Of a DNA stretch of 64,000 nucleotides, positions 1 to 9,345 are shown in pieces. This DNA comes from Symmachiella dynata (lineage in GTDB: Bacteria; Planctomycetota; Planctomycetia; Planctomycetales; Planctomycetaceae). How positions within the stretch are numbered: position 1 is the first letter of the stretch; each line of letters opens with the position of its first letter. The notes beneath the pieces were generated by a model, which was not told the DNA's origin, did not search any database, and saw nothing but the letters and a program-made list of their open reading frames with translations. A program made the translations under genes and the position numbers. The stretch spans positions 248,001 through 312,000 of the forward strand of contig NZ_CP036276.1 in assembly GCF_007747995.1 (NCBI RefSeq), in the 5' to 3' direction.

Positions 1-1266
1 CAGTACCATATTGATCAGTAAGGCCACATCGGCAATCACGCCTGCATAGCGACCGTAAAATCCCAACATGAAAATCAACACGGCAACCGACGCCAACATT
101 AAGGCGGTCTTGCCTTGTTGAATCGTCGCTTCGCCTAGCAACGCACCAATCGTGTATTCTTGGATCGGAGCTTTTTCCAACGGAACGGGCAAGGCCCCTG
201 CATTGAGCACATTGACCAGGTTTTGCACTTCTTCTTGCGTGAAGTTCCCCGTAATGGTCCCCCGCGCGCCAATTTCGGTAATGATCGCTGGCGCGGATTG
301 CACCAGATCGTCCAGAAGAATCGACAACTGATACTGGAATCCATCCTCAAGCGGTTTGTATTGCCGCGTCAACCGGCGGAAGAGTCGCGCTCCGTCGCTG
401 TTGAACAAAAAGCCCACTGCCGGACTGCCGTCTTCACCCAATTCCGGCGAAGCACTGCGGAGATATTGGCCCGTGACGTGCTTGGTTTCGTCTTCATCGA
501 CGACGACCAACAGTTCCTCAAAGCCGTCCGGTTTACCCACGATTTGGCGAGTCACGGCACTGGAATAACTTGGGTCGGGTTCGCCGTTCGGAAGCGGTTT
601 GATCGGATGCCAGCGTGCGATTACCTTGCCTTCGCGGTTACGCACAATGGCCGAAGGCGAACTTTGCGCTTTGTTAATGATCGTCTGATGCTTTGGATTG
701 CGGGGTGTGGCCACAATCGCGAATTCCAAACTTCCCAGTTTGGTCATCTTGTACTTGTAGTCTTCAACCGTTTGCTTGTCGGCGCCGGGGATGATGACCT
801 CCACCCGGTCCGCTCCCACTTGACGTACGACGACGTCTTTTGTGCCATCGGGATTGATCCGCTTGATGATCGCGCCGACCATCTTACCCATCAAATCCCC
901 AGAGACCTCGACCTTGCTTTTTTCAGCAGCCTTGACGTCCAGGGCATACACCAAGTTGGAGCCACCCGCTAAGTCGATACCCAGTTTGATCGCAGACCAC
1001 GGGCTGTTTCCCGCGTACATCTGATACATAAATGGGCTGGAAGCGAGCGTGATCGCACACAGGATCCAGCCGATCTTACTCGCCAGATCCCGCAGCTTCA
1101 GGGCTTTGGCGATCAGGTGTCCCAGAATAAACGGGAGGCCGAAGCACAGAAATAGAACCAACACGATCTTCGCGAACTGCATCATCGCGCTGTCGCCGGT
1201 GGTGGCTTCTTCGGCGACAATTGTAACGCCGTTGGTGACTTCTTCGGCGGCAAAAAATAGATACAT
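1..1266 (-). CDS. secD: Protein translocase subunit SecD (3' end outside the window)
   Basis: The minus-strand frame runs open from an ATG at 1266 to the window edge (422 codons, no stop), so the C-terminus is missing. After one N-terminal membrane segment comes the SecD signature KLGIDLAGGSNLVYAL, then the large periplasmic region with a VVVRQVGADRVEVIIPG segment. Near the edge is the start of the RND-type membrane bundle (GALLGEATIQQGKTALMLAS). SecD works with SecF and YajC at the SecYEG channel and uses proton motive force to help export. The start is fixed by an in-frame stop just upstream of the ATG. It lies downstream of tgt and yajC, the usual bacterial order. Whether SecF is fused, as in many planctomycetes, cannot be seen. 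Confidence 0.95.
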   Translation of the reverse strand, partial: MYLFFAAEEVTNGVTIVAEEATTGDSAMMQFAKIVLVLFLCFGLPFILGHLIAKALKLRDLASKIGWILCAITLASSPFMYQMYAGNSPWSAIKLGIDLAGGSNLVYALDVKAAEKSKVEVSGDLMGKMVGAIIKRINPDGTKDVVVRQVGADRVEVIIPGADKQTVEDYKYKMTKLGSLEFAIVATPRNPKHQTIINKAQSSPSAIVRNREGKVIARWHPIKPLPNGEPDPSYSSAVTRQIVGKPDGFEELLVVVDEDETKHVTGQYLRSASPELGEDGSPAVGFLFNSDGARLFRRLTRQYKPLEDGFQYQLSILLDDLVQSAPAIITEIGARGTITGNFTQEEVQNLVNVLNAGALPVPLEKAPIQEYTIGALLGEATIQQGKTALMLASVAVLIFMLGFYGRYAGVIADVALLINMVL

Positions 1267-1361
1267 GAATTAACGTCCCGGAGCTTGATCCGTGATTCAA
1301 ACAGTGTCATCAAACAGATGCCGGTGCAAACAATTTCAACCGGCCGCCGCGTTTCAGCCGC

Positions 1362-1718
1362 TTAACTTTTCTCCGCTTCCGTTTCCGCCGTGACCACCTG
1401 TTGGATGCTCGAACGGCGAAATCGCATGCGTGTATTTTCGTCGACCTTCACGGTCACTTCGTCACTGTCGGGCGAAATTGCGGCAATCGTGCCGATGATC
1501 CCGCCAATCGTGACCACTTTGTCATTCTTCTTCAGCGAATCGAGCAGCGATTGCCGCTTCGCCTGTTCCCGCTTTTGCGGGCGAATCATCATGAAATAAA
1601 ACAGCACGCCAATTGCGACCAACGGCAACCACCAGTACGGGTTTTGCTCAGCATCCGCGGCTGGTGCGCCTTTCGCATCCTGGGCAAAAAACGCCGCTGT
1701 TGTCATCCAATAAATCAT
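1362..1718 (-). CDS. yajC: Sec translocon accessory subunit YajC
   Basis: This 118-residue protein has one hydrophobic helix (about residues 28-45, WWLPLVAIGVLFYFMMI) followed at once by the family hallmark RPQKREQAK. A small basic/beta domain with VVTIGGIIGTIAAI follows. YajC is a single-pass inner-membrane subunit bound to SecDF. Length and domain order are normal for the family. It sits between tgt (upstream) and secD (96 bp downstream) on the same strand. The N-terminal 25 residues are slightly longer than in many homologues, so a later start such as Met5 is possible. Confidence 0.95.
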   Translation of the reverse strand: MIYWMTTAAFFAQDAKGAPAADAEQNPYWWLPLVAIGVLFYFMMIRPQKREQAKRQSLLDSLKKNDKVVTIGGIIGTIAAISPDSDEVTVKVDENTRMRFRRSSIQQVVTAETEAEKS

Positions 1719-2053
1719 CGTTATTCACTTCCGCCGAGGCCTGCAAAACATCCTGATGTCAAAGACTGCCCATCCGCGTCTCGCATCGGGGCGATCATGG
1801 CGCGCGTCATGCGATACGCCCGAACCGCTCTCCGCTAGAGCGAAGCAACGATCCCAACATGTGGTCACGTGAACAGTTCGCCGCACACTTGCGGCGGCGA
1901 TTTACGCAACTTCTACCCGCTATAACGGATAGAACGCCCGGTTTTAGAGTCTTTTCGCGGGAAAAGCAACGCTGTGGCACGGACGCCCCACGGCAATTGC
2001 CCAAAACTCGCGATTCCGCAGCGGCATCGCCAATTTGGGGCGGCATCTTAGAT
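1719..2053. other. Intergenic region between tgt and yajC
   Basis: About 335 bp without a convincing gene. Reading frames here are short or antisense extensions without family features. It probably holds the yajC-secD promoter or leader, but I see no clear operator, riboswitch or terminator. Confidence 0.4.
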
Positions 2054-3178
<1,125 letters not shown>

Positions 3179-3283
3179 TTATTAAAGACAACAAAAAGCG
3201 ACCACGTCGCAACCAATCAACACGTACCCCGCCTTGCCACATCCACCCGCGAATCCGCTAGATGGGGGAAACACGCTGCAAAT

Positions 3284-4393
3284 TCAAATGCCCTCAGCTA
3301 AATCAGAGAGCATTCCTGTGTACCACAAAACGATGCGGAGGATCAGGAAAATAATCAATCCCGCCACAGACATCCAGACTGCGATGCCGGCCGTCGCGGC
3401 CATTTTCTTCATAGACCGCCGCGCCTGGTCCTCAAGTTCCGGGCTGAGTCGATGCAATTCCTCTGGAACGGTTCCGGATGCCTCAGCCACCTGGACAATA
3501 TGAATATATTCGTCAGTAAAGAGTTCGGTATTTTCCAGCGCCCGTCCTAGATCATCTCCCGCCATCACATCGCTGATCACCGCCGGCGCTGCACTAGCGA
3601 ATGCCTGATTGCCGGTCGCTTTGAAGCTCGCATCCAATGAGGGGCCGATGGGCATACCGGCATCTTGCGTGAGGAAAAATCCCCAAGAAAATCGGGCTGT
3701 GGCAAATGATTGTAGACACTTCCCGAGTACGGGAATCCTCAAAAACAAACGATGCAGTCCCCGCTGTTGTCCCAAGCCGCGCGTCAATAACTGGTAGAGA
3801 AAGACAAGCGCAAACATTGATCCAAAAGCATATCCTAACCACGTCAATGCCCCGCTGGCACCGGAGAGGCCAAAACCAAGCGGGTCGAGGGCCTTGCCGG
3901 AAACGGGATCAGGAGTACCAAGCATTCCCAGCACCAAAATCATCAACGCCACGACAAAAATCGCCGCGAACAACTGGAACAACGGCCAGGCCACCCAGCC
4001 CATGAACTCGCGGCGCAGGCGGAGGTTTTTTTCGTAATGGTCCGCCAGCTCCTTGAGCACTTCCGGCATATTGCCCGTACTCTCGGCGACATGAATCATG
4101 TCCACAAACAACACCGGGAAATATCCATCCTGTTGTTTGAGCGCCCCGGTCAGATCGTCGCCGCTACGCAAATCGTCAGCGACCTCGCCCAACCGGCGGC
4201 GGCACGCGGCGTTGCCACTCTTTTTGGCGACAATATCCACCGCGCGAATCAAATCCACACCCGATCGCAACATCGTGCTGAGCGAGCGACTGATATTGGA
4301 CAGCGTCTTTTTAGGAATGCGCGGACTGAACACGATGCGGCCCTCTCGGTGGCAATGGTAACGGAACGCACGCGAATGCCGTCCAGTGGCCAT
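3284..4393 (-). CDS. Type II secretion system F-family membrane protein
   Basis: The protein has two GspF/PilC-type domains. The first holds LSTMLRSGVDLIRAVDIVAKKSG and FVDMIHVAESTGNMPEVL. The second holds FLTQDAGMPIGPSLDASFK and IHIVQVAEASGTVPEELHRL. Membrane helices follow each (about residues 145-200 and the C-terminus). GspF proteins form the inner-membrane platform of type II secretion or type IV pilus assembly. No other secretion gene is nearby, so this is an orphan paralogue of unknown role. I place the start at the ATG at 4393; the frame also extends to a TTG at 4462 directly after the upstream stop, but that extension has no family features. Confidence 0.88.
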   Translation of the reverse strand: MATGRHSRAFRYHCHREGRIVFSPRIPKKTLSNISRSLSTMLRSGVDLIRAVDIVAKKSGNAACRRRLGEVADDLRSGDDLTGALKQQDGYFPVLFVDMIHVAESTGNMPEVLKELADHYEKNLRLRREFMGWVAWPLFQLFAAIFVVALMILVLGMLGTPDPVSGKALDPLGFGLSGASGALTWLGYAFGSMFALVFLYQLLTRGLGQQRGLHRLFLRIPVLGKCLQSFATARFSWGFFLTQDAGMPIGPSLDASFKATGNQAFASAAPAVISDVMAGDDLGRALENTELFTDEYIHIVQVAEASGTVPEELHRLSPELEDQARRSMKKMAATAGIAVWMSVAGLIIFLILRIVLWYTGMLSDLAEGI

Positions 4394-4462
4394 CACAGTC
4401 TCGGGTGCCAGGGACGGCTCGTCCGCCTGGGCCGCTGCGTGAGAGCGGCCCGAGCACCACAA

Positions 4463-5113
4463 TTATTTTGCGAGCAATTCCTCGACCAGTTGATTGACTT
4501 GTTCGTAGGTAAACGCCTCGTCCGATTTGGTGATGCTGTCATTGTCAAAACGTTTTTTCAATTCGCCGTCGCGGCCATACACAAAGACCGCCGGAATCGC
4601 GCCCAGTTCAACAGAGTCGAACCATTCGGTCGCTTCTTGATTGAGTTGATAGTTTTGCAACGTCGAATTCATCTTGGTCAAAAACTTGAGGACCCGTTCA
4701 CGATAATATTCCGGCGGCTTGTTCGGAATCCCGTCGTAATCCACGCTCATCGAGAGGCAAACCACGTCTCCATCGGCGTACTTGTTGTGCAGAGCCACCA
4801 GATTCGGAAACTCTTTCATGCACGGTCCGCACGAGGTCGACCAAGCATCCAGGACGACAACCTTGCCTTTGTTCTCCGCAATGATCGCCTGCATCTGCTC
4901 CCAGCTCACCGCTGTCAGCTCAATATCGCCCGCCGGCGCAGCCGCTTTGTCTTCTGCAGCCGGTTCGTCCGTTTTTTCCTCAACCGGTGCATCGACCGGG
5001 TCGGTGGGCGGATTGACCGTGACGTCGTTGTTCTCGTCACCCGGCTTGCCGCATCCGGCAAATACGACGCAAATACAACACAACCCGGCGAACAGTAAGC
5101 ATCCCTTGGCCAT
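4463..5113 (-). CDS. Thioredoxin-like (TlpA-type) lipoprotein
   Basis: The N-terminus is a lipoprotein signal ending in the lipobox VFAGC. An acidic Pro/Glu/Ala-rich linker and a thioredoxin fold follow. The redox motif is CGPC in AWSTSCGPCMKEFPNL; the cis-Pro position is in GAIPAVFVYG. It is probably a membrane-anchored periplasmic thiol-disulfide protein. The ATG at 5113 is chosen because AGGAG lies about nine bases upstream; an in-frame start ten codons earlier has no such site. The GspF-like gene follows directly on the same strand. The substrate is not apparent. Confidence 0.9.
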   Translation of the reverse strand: MAKGCLLFAGLCCICVVFAGCGKPGDENNDVTVNPPTDPVDAPVEEKTDEPAAEDKAAAPAGDIELTAVSWEQMQAIIAENKGKVVVLDAWSTSCGPCMKEFPNLVALHNKYADGDVVCLSMSVDYDGIPNKPPEYYRERVLKFLTKMNSTLQNYQLNQEATEWFDSVELGAIPAVFVYGRDGELKKRFDNDSITKSDEAFTYEQVNQLVEELLAK

Positions 5114-5494
5114 TATCTCAAATCTCCTATCAAGTCGTTTCAAAACCCGTTGATGCGTTTCACTGACACTGTTCTGAACGTATCGAGAACAATCGCAACT
5201 CAGGTTTTGAAACTGATACTAAGCATTTATTACGCATACATCTTCCGTAAACGAGGGACAGAACCGTTTTCCCTCAGCGGTCATTGTAACAAACTCCCAC
5301 CGCTTGGGGAGTGGGGTGGCTCGCAGGGCGTGAAAATCATGCCGTAGGCCCTTCCGTTACATCTCCTATTGGCGATCGACGCCCGATCGATTAAGACACT
5401 CCGTTTTTTTATCAATCTGATGATATCTCCTGAGGTTTCCCAAGACCACCGGAGATGCGGCGAAATCCCCAAAGTCAGGATTGGGAACGACACG
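5114..5494. other. Divergent intergenic region
   Basis: This region separates the minus-strand thioredoxin-like gene from the plus-strand DUF374 gene. It must hold both promoters, but no clear -35/-10, operator or riboswitch stands out. The downstream reading frame could extend to a TTG at 5369, but the added residues do not resemble the family. Confidence 0.4.
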
Positions 5495-6190
5495 ATGAAA
5501 ATTCGAAATCCGTATTTGATGAGGTTCGGCGCCTGGGTGTCGGCGCTGATCATTAAAACACTCTTCCGGACGGTGAAAGTACGTTGCCACAACGACCTGC
5601 CCGAAACCGATCCGCGGAATCCGGAGTGTGACCGCTTTTATCTGCATTGCTTGTGGCATGAGTCGATCGTCATGCCGGTCGGGATTTGCACGATCAAAAA
5701 CATGGCCGGACTTGTCAGCCGACATCAGGATGGCGGCATCCTGGCGCTGACGATGAAACGCTTCCACATCCGCGCTATCCGTGGGTCAAGCAGCAAGGGG
5801 GGCACGCGGGCGCTCAAAGAACTGTTAACAGCAACTGAAAGTTGGCACATTACAATCACCCCCGACGGCCCGCGCGGACCGCGGCGCGCGGTGAAAGAAG
5901 GCATCATCTATCTAGCCTCGCAATCGGGAAACCCCATCGTCTGTTGGGCATTCGCCAGCAACAATGCCTGGGTCGTCCGTGGAAGTTGGACGGATCTCGT
6001 CGTCCCCAAACCATTCAGCACGGTCGAGGCCTTCGTTGCGCCCCCGGTCGTCGTCCCCCCCGGATTGGACCGAGCCGGCATCGAAACCTATCGACAACGC
6101 GTGCAACAGGTCATGGAACAATTGGACGAAAAAGTCGCCCGCGCCACAAACGCCGCCCCCGTCGCACCTCAGCTGCGACGCGCTGCGTAA
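5495..6190 (+). CDS. DUF374 lysophospholipid acyltransferase family protein
   Basis: The family pattern is complete: LHCLWHESIVMP, then LVSRHQDGGI, then IRGSSSKGGTRAL and ITPDGPRGPRRAVKEG. DUF374 proteins are membrane-associated acyltransferases related to the PlsC/LpxL group and often occur near lipid A genes in Gram-negative bacteria. The length (about 231 residues) is typical when translation starts at the ATG at 5495. Upstream in-frame codons down to a TTG at 5369 add residues with no family match. The acyl acceptor is unknown. Confidence 0.88.
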   Translation: MKIRNPYLMRFGAWVSALIIKTLFRTVKVRCHNDLPETDPRNPECDRFYLHCLWHESIVMPVGICTIKNMAGLVSRHQDGGILALTMKRFHIRAIRGSSSKGGTRALKELLTATESWHITITPDGPRGPRRAVKEGIIYLASQSGNPIVCWAFASNNAWVVRGSWTDLVVPKPFSTVEAFVAPPVVVPPGLDRAGIETYRQRVQQVMEQLDEKVARATNAAPVAPQLRRAA

Positions 6191-6349
6191 CGCTTCGGCG
6201 CCCCGCTTTTTCCCGGAAATTTTGCGGATGAGGGGGCGGAGGGCTCCAGATTGCGGTATCGTGGAGAATGTGATTCCGCACGAATCACATGGATCGTCCC
6301 GCACAACAACCGACGGGACGTGTGATTTCCCCGCCTGAGGTCCACTCCC

Positions 6350-7603
6350 ATGATTCGCTTCGCTGCCCCCAAATATTGTTTCTTGCTCTGCGCCGGCTTG
6401 GCCGTTTCCGTAATCGCCTCGACCGCTGTGGCAGAGGAACACTTTCCGCAGTTTAAGCAATCGCTCGGCGAACGCGACCGGACTGTCAAAGTTATTTGCT
6501 TCGGCGACAGTGTGACCGGGATCTATTACCACACCGGTGGTCGGCGAGCGTATACGAAGTTGGTTCAGATCGCACTCGAAAAAACCAAACCCCGCGCAAC
6601 CGTCCAAGCCATCAATGCCGGTATCAGCGGCCACACCACGCGCGATGCGCTGGCCCGCATCGAAAAAGATGTCCTCGCCCACAAACCCGATCTTGTGACG
6701 GTGATGTTCGGGCTCAACGACATGACCCGCGTGCCGCTGTTTGAATACCGCGACAACCTCACCAAGATCATCGAAATGTGCCGCGCCGCCGGCGCCGAGG
6801 TCTTGTTGTGTACGCCGAATTCGGTCTACGACACCAAGTCCCGTCCGGAAGCAAAGTTGGAAAAATACGTCGCCGCCGTCCATCAAGTCGCGCAGGCCCA
6901 GCAAGTTGAAGTCGCCGATTGTTACGCAGCCTATCAGTCACTCCGCTCGCGCGACGAATTCGCTTGGGCGACGTTGATGAGCGATGAAATTCACCCCAAC
7001 TTGGACGGACACAAACTGATCGCCGAAGAAATCGTACAAGCCATTCTCGGCCGCCGCATTCTGCTCAAGGACATTCCCGTTTCGACGCCTTACATTCCCT
7101 GGACACGTGGCAAGCTGCAGAAAAAACAGCCGATCCATGTCCTGGCTATGCCCCCTTTCGATGCGCAAATCAAAGTCGCCATCCGTCGCGTCTATCCCAA
7201 CGCCGACATCAAAGTCACCACATGGGAAACCGCCGGAAAGTCACTCAGCGATATCGAGGAACAATCCAAAACCATCCGCAAAATGGCGCCCGACTTGGTC
7301 GTGATCGCCGTTCCGATCGAAACCACCTCTTCGTCGCGGGAACAATACGTCCGCACCTACAGTTGGATTTTGAATTACGCACTCAGTTTCGGTCTGCGGA
7401 CCTGGGATGTCATTGCTATCGATCCGGCGCTCGCCAGTGAGCCCAGCAGTCCGGAACAACGAACGCGTGCCCGACTGGTCCAACAACTCATCCGCGCCCA
7501 GGACTTGCCATTCGTGAAACGCCCAGAGGACAATTCCACTCCGGCCGGCGATGTCCTCAAACAATGGGTGGCCGAACAACTCGGCAAGCCCAACACGCGG
7601 TAG
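6350..7603 (+). CDS. Exported SGNH/GDSL-type hydrolase with a C-terminal extension
   Basis: A signal peptide (about residues 1-28) precedes a GDSL-type esterase domain. Block I is FGDSVTG with nucleophile Ser54, block II Gly is in INAGISGHTT, block III Asn is in FGLNDM, and block V is DEIHPN with the catalytic Asp and His. A further C-terminal region of about 160 residues has an alternating alpha/beta pattern, including MAPDLVVIAVPIE, but lacks a second GDS or DxxH. It may be a degenerate SGNH-like domain. The protein is probably periplasmic and deacylates a carbohydrate or lipid; the substrate is unknown. Confidence 0.88.
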   Translation: MIRFAAPKYCFLLCAGLAVSVIASTAVAEEHFPQFKQSLGERDRTVKVICFGDSVTGIYYHTGGRRAYTKLVQIALEKTKPRATVQAINAGISGHTTRDALARIEKDVLAHKPDLVTVMFGLNDMTRVPLFEYRDNLTKIIEMCRAAGAEVLLCTPNSVYDTKSRPEAKLEKYVAAVHQVAQAQQVEVADCYAAYQSLRSRDEFAWATLMSDEIHPNLDGHKLIAEEIVQAILGRRILLKDIPVSTPYIPWTRGKLQKKQPIHVLAMPPFDAQIKVAIRRVYPNADIKVTTWETAGKSLSDIEEQSKTIRKMAPDLVVIAVPIETTSSSREQYVRTYSWILNYALSFGLRTWDVIAIDPALASEPSSPEQRTRARLVQQLIRAQDLPFVKRPEDNSTPAGDVLKQWVAEQLGKPNTR

Positions 7604-7795
7604 GGCCTTACCTGTAAGCCGCTGGGTGTGCCCTGTGCGACGAACGTTTCAAAGTTTTGCATCCTGCGCAATTTTTCGTGCGGCAAGGCTGATTGATGTT
7701 CCGGTGCACAGCAGCCATTTTGAAAATCAATGGCGGAGGATCCGGTCGAATGTTTTTCGTCGGAAATCATTCGGTCACTCTGCTGGGCTAGGATC

Positions 7796-7917
7796 GCCGT
7801 GCACGACGGCAAGCCGTCGGTTTGGGATGCTGCGATGTCACGCCCGTGAATCTGTGTTTGATCCGTGTTTAATCTGTGGCTAAAAAATATTGTCATTTTG
7901 GTCCGGCCTAGCCGCGC
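7796..7917 (+). repeat. Dispersed intergenic repeat, copy 1
   Basis: This segment closely matches 42390-42512. Both copies start with a hairpin (CGACGGC, two A, GCCGTCG), then TTTGGGA, a variable stretch, then a near-identical block containing TCTGTGTTTGATCCGTGTTT and CTGTGGCTAAAAA, then GTC(G/A)TTTTGGT and a GCCGCGC end. Both copies lie just beyond the stop codon of a minus-strand gene (here 7928). It fills most of the roughly 320-bp gap between two convergent genes. Confidence 0.75.
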
Positions 7918-7927
7918 TGGGGGGGAG

Positions 7928-9214
7928 TCACGAGTTTGATTCCAATGGCGGCTCATCGCGGCGGACTTCGGCAGTGAAATTGCCCGGGCGATAAACGTCG
8001 GTGACGGTAAAGAGATATCCGCGCCAATGGCAACTGTCGCCCGTTTCAGGGACCCGTTCGAGTTCATCGTTCAGCAGTCCCGCGACAGTATGCGTTCCTT
8101 CGTCCGACGGTTCAAAATCCAAATCGAGCCGCGCGCACAGGTACCGCAGCGTCGTAATCCCATCGACGCGATACCGTCCCGGTTCGATCTCCACAACCGG
8201 TTCACGACGTAACAACCGTTTGGCGCGGCTGGGTTGCGCGCGGAGCATGGTGTCGAGGATATCCTCGTAGGTCACGATGCCGATCGTTGCTCCGTATTCG
8301 TTGGTCACTTCCGCCACATTGCAATACTGCGACCGCAGCAACTGCAGCGTCACTGCCAATGATGCGCACCAGGGAACGACCACCACCTCTTCGGCGCTTT
8401 GTTCCAGGTTCTTTTTAGGGAGCGACGAAAAATTTAAAATCGGAACCGCACCTTCAATCGATTCGCCCCCCGGTTCGATCAACAACACATAACCACTCGG
8501 CGGGATTTTACCACCCAAATCAGACAAAGCGACCGGCGGTTCGAATGTCAAATAACTGCCACGAGGACGCATCACTTCTTCCGTGGGAATCTCCGACAAG
8601 TCCAACAGATTGTGCAACAGTTGCCGTTCTTGACGAATGAGATCTTCACTCATCTCGGTCGTCTCCACAGCTCGCTCTAAGTCGTCGGTATCCAAATACG
8701 GCTCCGCTGTGAATTTGGGCCACAGCGTCCGACGGACTAAGATGGTCACCGATCTCAACATGGGAGCGACCGGATCCAGTACCCGCACCGCAGCGGCCAA
8801 CGGAAAACTGACCCAGGACGACAACGATTTACGAATCGCGATCGCCAAACTTTTCGGCAGGACCTCACCGAAGACAATGATGGCGACGAGGCTGCCCAAA
8901 CCAAACAGTCCCCCCGCAGCGGTGTGCCCCTCGGTTTCTAATTTGCGCGTGACCAGAATGCTGACAGTGAAGTACGTCAGATTGGTCACGAGATTCCAGA
9001 ACAAAATGGCCGTCAACAGACGGTCCGGGTTCCGCAGCAGTGTGGCGGCCATCCGTTCGCGGGGTTTGCCCACACGAAACGCGCGCAGTTCATCGCGCGA
9101 GAGATAAAACAGTGCGGTCTCACTAGCAGAGAAAAAACCGGATGCGACCGTCAGCGCCGCCATGGCGAGCGTACCGGGAAGCCAAATTTCAGTAGCATCC
9201 AGAAAGCTGCTCAT
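7928..9214 (-). CDS. CNNM/DUF21-CBS domain membrane protein (HlyC/CorC family)
   Basis: The N-terminal DUF21 membrane domain carries the hallmark SGFFSASETALFYLS and a conserved FGEVLPKSLAI. It is followed by a degenerate CBS-pair region with PTEEVMRPR and ATIGIVTYEDIL. The C-terminus is a CorC/HlyC-type domain (RYRVDGITTLRYLC through TVAGLLNDELERVPETGD). Family members act in magnesium or cobalt efflux or resistance. The ATG at 9214 (MSSFLDATEI) is preferred over an in-frame GTG at 9289 because the extension does not resemble the family; neither has a strong ribosome site. Confidence 0.88.
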   Translation of the reverse strand: MSSFLDATEIWLPGTLAMAALTVASGFFSASETALFYLSRDELRAFRVGKPRERMAATLLRNPDRLLTAILFWNLVTNLTYFTVSILVTRKLETEGHTAAGGLFGLGSLVAIIVFGEVLPKSLAIAIRKSLSSWVSFPLAAAVRVLDPVAPMLRSVTILVRRTLWPKFTAEPYLDTDDLERAVETTEMSEDLIRQERQLLHNLLDLSEIPTEEVMRPRGSYLTFEPPVALSDLGGKIPPSGYVLLIEPGGESIEGAVPILNFSSLPKKNLEQSAEEVVVVPWCASLAVTLQLLRSQYCNVAEVTNEYGATIGIVTYEDILDTMLRAQPSRAKRLLRREPVVEIEPGRYRVDGITTLRYLCARLDLDFEPSDEGTHTVAGLLNDELERVPETGDSCHWRGYLFTVTDVYRPGNFTAEVRRDEPPLESNS

Positions 9215-9345
9215 TGTTGTTTCGGTGTTGAAGCCTTCGTTTCGTATCGCACAGCGACAACGCGTCGTTGCCGCCGATCGTTTATACACGAATACTCAAC
9301 GAAACCTTAGAGCGCCGACAGCTTTTTCATGGTTCGCTGAACCGA

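Noticed and set aside
160-972. Long plus-strand open frame (270 codons) over the start of the window
   Set aside because: Antisense shadow of secD; no domain pattern, while the minus strand encodes a full SecD signature.
4037-5098. 353-codon plus-strand open frame
   Set aside because: Antisense to the GspF-like and thioredoxin-like genes, both of which show clear family motifs.
5912-6904. 330-codon minus-strand open frame
   Set aside because: Antisense to the DUF374 and SGNH hydrolase genes; high GC makes such shadows common.
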